From positions 1 to 6,178 of the forward strand of contig JAUHYS010000133.1 in assembly GCA_030426445.1 (NCBI GenBank): a stretch of 6,178 nt of DNA, given 5' to 3'. The number at the start of each line of letters is the position of its first letter. The stretch's first letter is position 1. The DNA is from a bacterium. Its GTDB lineage: Bacteria > UBA10199 > DSSB01. Made by a program: the position numbers and the translations under genes. The notes under the pieces are model-generated. The model searched no databases. It saw only the letters and a program-made list of their open reading frames with translations, and was not told where the DNA came from. Of this stretch, positions 1 to 6,114 are shown piece by piece.

Positions 1-565
1 CTGGAATTTCTATGCCCGTTTGGACATCATAAGCATGTAAAAAACCCGAGCTGGAATTACTGACCCAAACAATACCACGTGTTGCATCTACTTGAATCCC
101 CACCAAGACATCTGCACTGTCTCCTGAAACGATCATAGGAGACAACTCAGAGCGCCTTAAACCCAAGGCGGTATCATAATCGATGACAATGATTTTTTGC
201 AGAGAGGTTTCGTCATTACCCAAGATAAAAAGTCGCGAAAGGTCATTGCCCAAAGAAGCTAAAGCTGCATTGGAAGGAAATTGAGGTAATAAAAGAGTGT
301 CTTCTTCAGTAAGCAGGCCAACTTCTTCCCCGTCTTTGTTGTCTTTTACCATCACTTCATTATTTTTATCTGCCTGAATAATATTAAGACCATTTTTCTG
401 GTTATCAATCACAAAGACGCGCTTTTTAGCTTGATCTATGGCAACGATGGCTGGAAATTTGAGTCTGTCTTTGCGATCACTTCCCACACAGGCATTGAGC
501 GACGAAAAAAAGAAAAGTAATAAAACAAATAAAACGATTTTTTGTAGTGAATTAAATAAATACAT
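1..565 (-). CDS. Putative beta-propeller-like lipoprotein, N-terminal part (runs off left edge)
   Basis: I translated this frame from the minus strand. It gives 188 residues with no stop and is open at the window edge, so the C-terminus is missing. The start ATG (563-565) follows an AAGGAA Shine-Dalgarno at 571-576, 5 nt away. Residues 1-25 form a signal peptide with a long hydrophobic run (about 10-20) ending in a textbook lipobox, L-N-A-C, so Cys26 is the predicted lipidated residue; no Asp follows it, which in the E. coli rule favours the outer membrane. After that come repeating short strand patterns: RVFVIDNQKNGLNII (49-63), RLFILGND then IIVIDYDTALG (111-135), and GIVWVSN then LHAYDVQTG (164-184). 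These resemble blades of YVTN/YncE-like propellers, as in the gene just upstream in the operon, and the two may be distant paralogues. Specific function is not recognisable. It is the last visible gene of the leftward operon, 39 nt after its neighbour. Confidence 0.8.
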   Translation of the reverse strand, partial: MYLFNSLQKIVLFVLLLFFFSSLNACVGSDRKDRLKFPAIVAIDQAKKRVFVIDNQKNGLNIIQADKNNEVMVKDNKDGEEVGLLTEEDTLLLPQFPSNAALASLGNDLSRLFILGNDETSLQKIIVIDYDTALGLRRSELSPMIVSGDSADVLVGIQVDATRGIVWVSNSSSGFLHAYDVQTGIEIP

Positions 566-604
566 GATGTTTCCTTAAAATAAAAAATTAACAAAGTGTG
601 TAAG

Positions 605-1828
605 CTATTCTTGCGGTTCTTCAGGTAAATCTCCGATAAAAGCCACCACAGCTTTTTGCTCTAAATCTACAACAGAAACTAAATTCGTTTCGTAATGTGC
701 CACGTAGAGATATTGGGTGCCGTTTATTTCGTACAAAGTCATACCAAAGGGTTGGTCACCATCCCAATCTTCGTCTTTAATCCCAGCGGGTCGTGTCGAC
801 AGATCAATACGTCCAACTTCTTGCTGTAAATCTAGATCCACAATAGAAAGATCATCGCTGTCTACATTAGTGACATAAGCCCGTTGATTGGGCTCATCCA
901 CCAAAATCTGACCAGGCTCCACCCCAACAGGAATGGAAGCGACTTCCAAAGTGGAAGCGGGAATTTCTTTTGGGGCCCCAACCACAGGCTCAAGGCCTTC
1001 ATCCGTTAAAACTTTTAAAACTGCTGGGGCTCCATCGATGAGATAAATAAAATTTGAATCACGCGTGATCCCTCGAGTGGAAGCAGTCCCCACCACAATA
1101 TAATCGACTGCGTCACTACCTAACTCACGCACACCGGGAGGTGTGGGAGCCAAAAACTCTTCAGCGTTGAGGATGAGCATATTATCGATTCGGTTGGTAA
1201 CAAAAATATGAGAACCCGAAGGCGAAATACCGATTTCTCGTGTTTCATCTGCATCGAGTGTACGGTCTTCGTTAGTCGTAATGTCTAATTGTACCGAACT
1301 ATACCCGGTCATTTGATCGACATCGTAACGCAAGGCCTCTGCTGTAGCAGCAACATAAAGGTTTTGACCATCAAAGAAAGCACCGAAAGGATTTTCTGCC
1401 GAAAGGATTTCCTCAACTAAAAGAAAGTCCGGGGAGGCTTCATCAATATTAATACGTAATATTTGCTCAGTTTCATCCGCATCGTTGTCCTCATCGCCTT
1501 TACGGTTGGGAATATAAACATACTGGCGGGCTTCATCTAAAATTATCTGGCCAGAAAAGTTACGAATTGGAATAACATGAATGGGAACCGGGTTTATAGG
1601 GTCGCTGATATCAAAAATAATAAAAGAGGCATCCAGCCACTGCACTCGTCCGTTAGAATTGACAACATAAAGCCTTTTATTTTGCACACTGGCAGCCAGC
1701 GAAATAGGATTGGCTAAAGTCACTGGGTCAAGATCCAGAGGAATACTGGGAATAATAAAATCTTCTGTGCAAGAAGTCGCAGAAAACAAAATTACAAAAG
1801 TTAAGATGAATTTTTTAAAAGCCTTCAA
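605..1828 (-). CDS. YVTN-type beta-propeller lipoprotein with Asp-rich loops, TTG start
   Basis: This is a complete 407-residue protein. Residues 1-19 are a signal peptide (MKAFKK, then a hydrophobic stretch) ending in A-T-S-C, so Cys20 is predicted to be lipidated; Thr at +2 suggests outer-membrane sorting if the E. coli rule applies. The rest is built of repeats with the pattern strand, Y/F-V-x-N, loop, strand: KRLYVVNSNG (51-60), QYVYIPNRKGD (102-112), HIFVTNRIDN (207-216), RAYVTNVDSDDLSIVDLD (316-333) and YLYVAHYETNLVSVVDLE (373-390). These are typical of the YVTN family of beta-propellers, which usually act in binding or scaffolding outside the cytoplasm; the ligand is unknown. Asp-rich loops lie at 112-118 and 352-358, the latter a DxDxDG pattern, and the string DADET occurs at 116-120 and 192-196. 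The start codon is TTG, chosen because a good Shine-Dalgarno lies 6 nt upstream and the signal peptide begins there. It starts 13 nt after ppdK, so co-transcription is likely. Confidence 0.88.
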   Translation of the reverse strand: MKAFKKFILTFVILFSATSCTEDFIIPSIPLDLDPVTLANPISLAASVQNKRLYVVNSNGRVQWLDASFIIFDISDPINPVPIHVIPIRNFSGQIILDEARQYVYIPNRKGDEDNDADETEQILRINIDEASPDFLLVEEILSAENPFGAFFDGQNLYVAATAEALRYDVDQMTGYSSVQLDITTNEDRTLDADETREIGISPSGSHIFVTNRIDNMLILNAEEFLAPTPPGVRELGSDAVDYIVVGTASTRGITRDSNFIYLIDGAPAVLKVLTDEGLEPVVGAPKEIPASTLEVASIPVGVEPGQILVDEPNQRAYVTNVDSDDLSIVDLDLQQEVGRIDLSTRPAGIKDEDWDGDQPFGMTLYEINGTQYLYVAHYETNLVSVVDLEQKAVVAFIGDLPEEPQE

Positions 1829-1834
1829 TGTAAG

Positions 1835-1839
1835 TCCTT
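1835..1839 (-). promoter_or_regulatory. Shine-Dalgarno AAGGA that sets the TTG start of the lipoprotein gene
   Basis: On the minus strand the sequence reads AAAGGACTTACATTG. AAGGA sits 6 nt before TTG, inside the 13-nt gap after the ppdK stop codon. No ATG offers a better start for a frame that begins directly with a lysine-rich signal peptide, so this site decides the start call. Confidence 0.75.
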
Positions 1840-1841
1840 TT

Positions 1842-4511
1842 TTAAGAATTTTCTTTTAAGACCGCATGAGCTGCAGCCAAACGTGCCACTGGCACCCGAT
1901 AAGGTGAACAGCTGACATAGTCCAAGTCTATTTTGTCACAAAACATGACCGATTTAGGGTCTCCACCATGTTCACCACAGATTCCTACCTTTAGTTTAGC
2001 CTTGGTCTGTCGGCCAAGTTCGGTCCCTTGACGAACCAAACGCCCTACTCCCTCAACGTCAAGAGTCACAAAAGGGTCTTGGGGAAGAATATTTTTTTCT
2101 AAGTAAACCGGCAAAAACTTTCCCACATCATCACGCGAAAAACCAAAAGTCGTTTGCGTTAAATCATTGGTGCCAAAAGAAAAGAAATCTGCATACTTTG
2201 CAACCATATCTGCAGTCAATGCAGCTCGTGGTAATTCGATCATGGTACCAATAAGGTATTTTAATTTGACCTGAAACTCGTCACAAATTTTTAGACAAAC
2301 TTTTTCGACGGTTTCTCGCATTAAGGCAAGTTCATTCACATGGCCCACCAGGGGAATCATAATCTCAGGAATAATCTCAAAGCCCTCGTTTTTGACGAGT
2401 TCACAAGCCGCTTCCATAATGGCACGCGTTTGCATTTCATAAATTTCGGGATAGGTAATACCCAAACGACAGCCGCGATGCCCTAACATAGGGTTAAACT
2501 CATTGAGAGTAGTGAGTTTTTTTCTGATTTCATCGGCATTACGATTAAGTTTTTGGGCAACTTGTTGGATTTCTTCTTCAGTATGTGGCAAGAACTCATG
2601 TAAAGGGGGGTCCAACAAACGAATCGTCACCGGAAAACCCTTCATCTCGCGAAAGATCTCTAAAAAATCACCCTTTTGCATTGGCAAAATCTTGGCCAAG
2701 GCCTTTTTTCGGCCCTCGATATTTTCAGCTAAAATCATCTCCCGCACTGCACCAATACGGTCTTCCTCAAAAAACATGTGCTCAGTTCGGCAAAGGCCAA
2801 TGCCCTCGGCGCCAAAGCGCCTTGCCACTGCGGTGTCTTCGGGTGTATCGGCATTGGTTCTGACTTTAAGCCGGCGGTACTCATCAACCCAAGTCATGAG
2901 CTCAGCAAACTCTCCAGAAAGTTTTGCCGCGGTGGTTGGGACTTTTCCCAAAATCACTTCCCCTGTGCTTCCATCCAGAGTAATTTCATCCCCTTGAGAA
3001 ATTTGATGACCATTGAGACTAAATTGCTTATTTTTGGAATCAATTTGCAAAGCCTCGCAGCCAGTAATGCAGCATTTACCCATCCCCCGCGCCACAACTG
3101 CAGCATGACTGGTCATGCCACCGCGTGCTGTTAAAATACCCTTAGCAACATGCATCCCATGGATGTCTTCGGGAGAAGTTTCCAATCGAACCAAAATCAC
3201 ATCCTTACCTTGATCGCTCCACTCGATGGCTTCCTCTGCCGTAAAGACCACGCGGCCACTAGCCGCACCTGGTGAAGCCGGCAGCCCCTTTCCCATAAGA
3301 TTTTTTTCTGCTTTGGGATCCAGAGAAGGGTGCAATAATTGGTCAATCTGGGCCGGGTCGACTCGCAAAACCGCTGTTTTCTTATCGATCACTCCTTCTT
3401 TTGCCATATCCACGGCAATTTTAACCGCGGCTTGGGCAGTTCGTTTGCCATTACGAGTTTGTAAAAGCCACACTTTATCTTTTTCGATCGTAAACTCAAT
3501 ATCCTGCATATCCTGATAATGAGCTTCCAATTTTTGATAAATATTAACGAGCTCCTGATAACAGGGAGGCATGACTTCTTCCATCGAAGGCAATGAAGAT
3601 TGATCCCGTTCTTTGACTCTTAAATTAATCGGCTGAGGAGTCCGAATACCCGCGACGACATCCTCTCCCTGTGCGTTGACCAAAAACTCTCCGTAAAAAA
3701 TTTTTTCTCCAGTGGAAGGGTCTCTTGTAAAGGCAACTCCCGTCGCACAGTCTTCTCCCATATTACCAAAAACCATGGCCTGAACATTGACCGCCGTCCC
3801 CCACTCTTCGGGAATTTGATTAATGCGGCGATACTCAATGGCACGTTTATTCATCCAAGACTGGAACACCGCGCCAATCGCACCCCAAAGCTGTTCGTGT
3901 GGGTCTTGAGGAAAATCCTTTCCTGTCATTTTTTTAACATAGGCCTTAAAACTTTCGACTAAATCTTGCCAGTCTTCGGCTTTGAGCTCGGTATCCAGAC
4001 GGACTTCGCGAGCGGCTTTTTTTTCTTCGATCAGGTGTTCAAAGTGAGAACGGTCTAAATCCAGAACCACGTCTGAATACATTTGAATAAAGCGACGGTA
4101 AGAATCATAAGCAAAACGATCATCACCAGAGGAACTCGACAGACCTTTGACAGTAGTGTCATTGAGCCCTAAATTAAGTACAGTATCCATCATGCCTGGC
4201 ATACTAATCCGTGCACCCGAACGCACCGAAAGCAAAAGCGGATTTTCCGGGTCACCAAAACGACGCGACATTGTTGTGGAAACCTGATCCAGTTTTTCCT
4301 GAACTTGCTTTTTGAGTTCTTCAGGGTATTGACTTTGATTTCTGTAATAAGCAGTACAAACTTCGGTCGTAATGGTAAATCCAGGAGGCACGGGAATCCC
4401 CAAGCGATTCATTTCTGCCAAATTGGCACCTTTGCCCCCAAGCAAATTTTTTAATTGGGAATTGCCATCAGCTTGACCATTCCCAAAAAAATAAACCCAT
4501 TGTTGTGTCAT
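1842..4511 (-). CDS. ppdK: Pyruvate, phosphate dikinase (PPDK)
   Basis: PPDK catalyses the reversible, cytoplasmic reaction pyruvate + ATP + Pi = PEP + AMP + PPi. At 889 residues it is full length for the bacterial enzyme. The nucleotide-binding half (about 1-350) shows GGKGANLAEM (25-34), SVRSGARISMPGMMDT (95-110) and DIEFTIEKDKVWLLQTRNGK (337-356). The central swivelling phosphohistidine domain (about 405-525) carries GGMTSHAAVVARG (464-476): His469 is the phosphorylated residue, and Thr467 matches the regulatory threonine of the plant enzyme. The C-terminal PEP/pyruvate barrel has CRTEH (574-578), IRLLDPPLHEF (630-640), IGTMIELPRA (754-763), FGTNDLTQTT (779-788) and CGEHGGDP (845-852), where Cys845 corresponds to the catalytic cysteine. 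All key residues I know are present. ATG is preceded by AGGAT 9 nt upstream, in the 20-nt gap after glyS. No regulatory kinase/phosphatase (PDRP) gene is visible nearby, and the direction of flux cannot be read from sequence. Confidence 0.98.
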   Translation of the reverse strand: MTQQWVYFFGNGQADGNSQLKNLLGGKGANLAEMNRLGIPVPPGFTITTEVCTAYYRNQSQYPEELKKQVQEKLDQVSTTMSRRFGDPENPLLLSVRSGARISMPGMMDTVLNLGLNDTTVKGLSSSSGDDRFAYDSYRRFIQMYSDVVLDLDRSHFEHLIEEKKAAREVRLDTELKAEDWQDLVESFKAYVKKMTGKDFPQDPHEQLWGAIGAVFQSWMNKRAIEYRRINQIPEEWGTAVNVQAMVFGNMGEDCATGVAFTRDPSTGEKIFYGEFLVNAQGEDVVAGIRTPQPINLRVKERDQSSLPSMEEVMPPCYQELVNIYQKLEAHYQDMQDIEFTIEKDKVWLLQTRNGKRTAQAAVKIAVDMAKEGVIDKKTAVLRVDPAQIDQLLHPSLDPKAEKNLMGKGLPASPGAASGRVVFTAEEAIEWSDQGKDVILVRLETSPEDIHGMHVAKGILTARGGMTSHAAVVARGMGKCCITGCEALQIDSKNKQFSLNGHQISQGDEITLDGSTGEVILGKVPTTAAKLSGEFAELMTWVDEYRRLKVRTNADTPEDTAVARRFGAEGIGLCRTEHMFFEEDRIGAVREMILAENIEGRKKALAKILPMQKGDFLEIFREMKGFPVTIRLLDPPLHEFLPHTEEEIQQVAQKLNRNADEIRKKLTTLNEFNPMLGHRGCRLGITYPEIYEMQTRAIMEAACELVKNEGFEIIPEIMIPLVGHVNELALMRETVEKVCLKICDEFQVKLKYLIGTMIELPRAALTADMVAKYADFFSFGTNDLTQTTFGFSRDDVGKFLPVYLEKNILPQDPFVTLDVEGVGRLVRQGTELGRQTKAKLKVGICGEHGGDPKSVMFCDKIDLDYVSCSPYRVPVARLAAAHAVLKENS

Positions 4512-4531
4512 AAATATTTAATCCTATTTTC

Positions 4532-5857
4532 TTAAGAAAAAATCTTTTCTAAATAAGCCTCTAATTGATCCACACCAATCCGTTCCTGTTTGGTCGAATC
4601 ACGGTGCCGTACCGTTACTTGATGGTCTTCTTCGGACTGAAAATCATAGGTTACACAAAGCGGCGTCCCAATTTCGTCATAGCGTCGGTAACGTTTTCCA
4701 ATACTACCCACAGCATCAAAATCCGTTGCATATTTTTTTCTTAACTTTTCTTCTAAACGTTGCACCGGTTCAGAAAGCTTTTTAGAAAGCGGCAAAAAAG
4801 CCACTTTAATGGGCGCAATATGTGGTGCAAATTTAAGCAAAGTCCGCGACTCTCCATCAATTTCGTCTTCACAAAAAGCATCGGCCAAAACAGTTAATAA
4901 AGTTCGATCCACACCCAAGGAGGTCTCAATGACGGCAGGGACAAACTTTTCTTTTGTTTGGTCATCAAAATAACTGAGATCCTTTCCACTGCCTTTAATG
5001 TGCTGAGTTAAATCGTAGTTACTGCGATTTGCAATACCCTCTAACTCTGAAAAACCAAAAGGGAATTCATATTCGACATCCGTACAACCTTGAGCATAAT
5101 GCGCCAACTCGTCAGGGTCATGGGGTCGTTTGCGTAAATGCGAAGCACGTATCCCTAAATCAATGAACCATTGAAACCTTTTATCCACCCAATACTCATA
5201 CCACTTTTGGCCTTCGGCTTCCTCGGGCTTAATAAAAAACTCCATTTCCATTTGTTCAAACTCTCGCGAACGAAAAATAAAATTACGCGGTGTGACTTCG
5301 TTACGAAAACTCTTACCAATCTGGGCAATACCAAAGGGAATTTTTTGTCGTGACACGGTTTGAATGGTTTTAAATTGAGTAAAAATAGACTGACAGGTCT
5401 CCGGCCTTAAATAAGCCCGAGCCGAATCATCCTGAATCGCACCCACAAAGGTTTCGAACATGAGATTAAACTGACGAATCTCCGTAAGTTCGCCCTGACC
5501 TTTTTTATCGACCGCACAGGCTTCGACATTTAAAGAAGGCTTATTAGGACAAGGCAAAGTCGAAATGTGATCAGCACGAAAACGACCTTTACAAATTTTG
5601 CAATCCACCAAAGGGTCAGAAAAGCTTTTGACGTGGCCGCTAGAAACCCAAGTTTGGGGGTGGCAAATAATGGAAGTGTCTACCCCAACTACATCTGCGC
5701 GATCACGCACCATCTTTTGCCACCAAAAATTTTTGATATTATTTTTGAGCTCGACACCTAAGGGGCCAAAATCCCAAAAACCGTTAATCCCTCCATAGAT
5801 TTCGCTAGATTGAAAGATGAAACCACGACGTTTTGCTAATGAAACAAGTTTTTCCAT
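4532..5857 (-). CDS. glyS: Glycyl-tRNA synthetase, single-chain class II type
   Basis: It attaches glycine to tRNA-Gly using ATP in the cytoplasm. At 441 residues it belongs to the homodimeric, eukaryote/Thermus-like GlyRS, not the alpha2-beta2 GlyQ/GlyS type. The N-terminus KRRGFIFQSSEIYGGINGFW (9-28) and DFGPLGVELKNN (29-40, motif 1 region) are characteristic. Motif 2 is FRNEVTPRNFIFRSREFEQM (184-203), with Arg185 and Glu187. The ELEGIA segment is at 271-276. Motif 3 is ETSLGVDRTLL (311-321), where Glu311, Ser313 and Arg318 keep the positions used for glycine and ATP in the family. The anticodon-binding domain spans about 345-441 (HIAPIKVAFLPL, then SIGKRYRRYDEIGTP). Cysteines at 86, 89, 103 and 114 may form a zinc site. 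The usual RPETAQG segment reads RPETCQS (151-157). The ATG is the natural family start, but only a weak GAGA Shine-Dalgarno lies about 11 nt upstream. It is the first gene of the leftward operon. The symbol glyQS is also used for this type. Confidence 0.97.
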   Translation of the reverse strand: MEKLVSLAKRRGFIFQSSEIYGGINGFWDFGPLGVELKNNIKNFWWQKMVRDRADVVGVDTSIICHPQTWVSSGHVKSFSDPLVDCKICKGRFRADHISTLPCPNKPSLNVEACAVDKKGQGELTEIRQFNLMFETFVGAIQDDSARAYLRPETCQSIFTQFKTIQTVSRQKIPFGIAQIGKSFRNEVTPRNFIFRSREFEQMEMEFFIKPEEAEGQKWYEYWVDKRFQWFIDLGIRASHLRKRPHDPDELAHYAQGCTDVEYEFPFGFSELEGIANRSNYDLTQHIKGSGKDLSYFDDQTKEKFVPAVIETSLGVDRTLLTVLADAFCEDEIDGESRTLLKFAPHIAPIKVAFLPLSKKLSEPVQRLEEKLRKKYATDFDAVGSIGKRYRRYDEIGTPLCVTYDFQSEEDHQVTVRHRDSTKQERIGVDQLEAYLEKIFS

Positions 5858-5928
5858 GATACTTTTTATCTCAACTATAAGAAGTTTTATAAGCTTTTCA
5901 TAATAACTTTAAAAATGTTTTTTGATGA

Positions 5929-5957
5929 GAATGAATCTGACGCATGAAAATTCATTC
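5929..5957. repeat. Inverted repeat, 8-bp perfect arms
   Basis: GAATGAAT (5929-5936) is matched by ATTCATTC (5950-5957) across a 13-nt spacer. The arms are A/T-rich and no T-run follows on either side, so this is not a standard terminator. It lies between the candidate leftward promoter and glyS, so in RNA it would be a weak leader hairpin; as DNA it could be a dimeric regulator site. Function is not known. Confidence 0.5.
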
Positions 5958-5997
5958 GGCAACGAAAAAAATCATTTTTAGAGCTGTTATCACAAAT

Positions 5998-6027
5998 ACT
6001 ATGCCTGCGGAGTTAGCATTGCGTCAA
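5998..6027 (-). promoter_or_regulatory. Candidate sigma70-type promoter for the glyS operon
   Basis: On the minus strand TTGACG (6022-6027, 5 of 6 consensus) is followed after 18 nt by CATAGT (5998-6003, 4 of 6). Transcription would begin near 5990, giving a leader of about 130 nt before glyS. A perfect TTGACA lies 12 bp further upstream (6034-6039), but no good -10 stands 16-18 nt from it. This is a pattern match in AT-rich DNA. Confidence 0.35.
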
Positions 6028-6057
6028 AAATAGTGTCAACGATATTTCATTTTTTTT

Positions 6058-6087
6058 ATGAAGAAGAAAACTTGCCAGCCTCTTCAT
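6058..6087 (+). repeat. Short inverted repeat ahead of the rightward gene
   Basis: ATGAAGA (6058-6064) pairs with TCTTCAT (6081-6087) around a 16-nt loop, with a possible extra T-G pair at the base. It starts right after a T-tract and ends 9 nt before the Shine-Dalgarno of the downstream lipoprotein gene, so it would fold in that gene's 5' leader if transcription begins upstream. The stem is short and stability is uncertain. Confidence 0.4.
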
Positions 6088-6114
6088 GCGTATGCTAGGA
6101 GGTGGGCGCTATGA
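6058..6114 (+). CDS. Possible 18-codon leader frame overlapping the next start (ATGA)
   Basis: An ATG at 6058 opens a frame of 18 codons (MKKKTCQPLHAYARRWAL) whose TGA at 6112-6114 overlaps the ATG at 6111 as ATGA, the usual arrangement for translational coupling. The peptide is basic (three Lys, two Arg) and contains no run of one amino acid that would suggest an attenuator. The start is preceded by a T-tract with no Shine-Dalgarno, so translation is doubtful. The reading frame also runs through the Shine-Dalgarno of the next gene. It may be chance. Confidence 0.2.
   Translation: MKKKTCQPLHAYARRWAL
6097..6103 (+). promoter_or_regulatory. Strong Shine-Dalgarno AGGAGGT for the rightward gene
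   Basis: AGGAGGT is a near-perfect complement to the 16S rRNA tail and stands 7 nt before ATG 6111. It is the best ribosome binding site in the window and supports the start of the truncated gene. An in-frame TAG at 6096-6098 rules out an upstream extension. Confidence 0.85.

Larger units (their letters stand above)
1..5857 (-). other. Predicted operon glyS - ppdK - lipoprotein - lipoprotein
   Basis: All four genes share a strand, with gaps of 20, 13 and 39 nt. The gaps hold the Shine-Dalgarno sequences and show no hairpin followed by a T-run. The transcript presumably continues past the left edge. Co-transcription is inferred from spacing only. Confidence 0.7.
5858..6110. other. AT-rich divergent intergenic region
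   Basis: This 253-nt region separates the leftward operon from a rightward gene and must carry start signals for both. It is much richer in A/T than the flanking genes, with A- and T-tracts around 5907-5923, 5964-5979 and 6047-6058. It contains a candidate leftward promoter, two short inverted repeats, an 18-codon frame and a strong rightward Shine-Dalgarno, each listed separately. A second possible leftward -10 (TATAGT, 5874-5879) lies close to the glyS start but lacks a convincing -35. No T-box signature or other riboswitch that I know is visible. Confidence 0.7.

Noticed and set aside
3099..3113. Regulated PPDK because the Thr-Ser-His motif is present
   Set aside because: Thr two residues before the catalytic His is common in bacterial PPDK and alone does not show phosphorylation control; no PDRP gene is in the window.
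2503..3134. Three overlapping plus-strand open frames
   Set aside because: They lie wholly inside ppdK, which is intact and rich in conserved motifs. The translations are Ser/Pro/Cys-rich, look like antisense readings, and lack ribosome binding sites.
3226..3516. Plus-strand open frame of 96 codons
   Set aside because: Antisense to the PPDK phosphohistidine region, with no recognisable domain; a shadow of the real gene.
3620..3844. Minus-strand open frame of 74 codons
   Set aside because: Out-of-frame reading inside ppdK. PPDK itself is continuous, so this is not a frameshift remnant.
5171..5798. Plus-strand open frames opposite glyS
   Set aside because: All are antisense to the conserved catalytic core of the synthetase and have no independent support.
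5915..5947. 10-codon plus-strand frame (MFFDENESDA)
   Set aside because: No Shine-Dalgarno, very short, and far from the downstream gene; expected by chance in AT-rich DNA.
5960..5980. A-tract/T-tract pair resembling a terminator
   Set aside because: The A/T palindrome has no GC stem and sits between two divergent starts, where no terminator is needed. More likely simple AT-rich promoter DNA.
5858..5997. T-box or glycine riboswitch in the glyS leader
   Set aside because: I looked for a T-box antiterminator sequence and a terminator hairpin with a U-run and found neither. No glycine aptamer core is recognisable.
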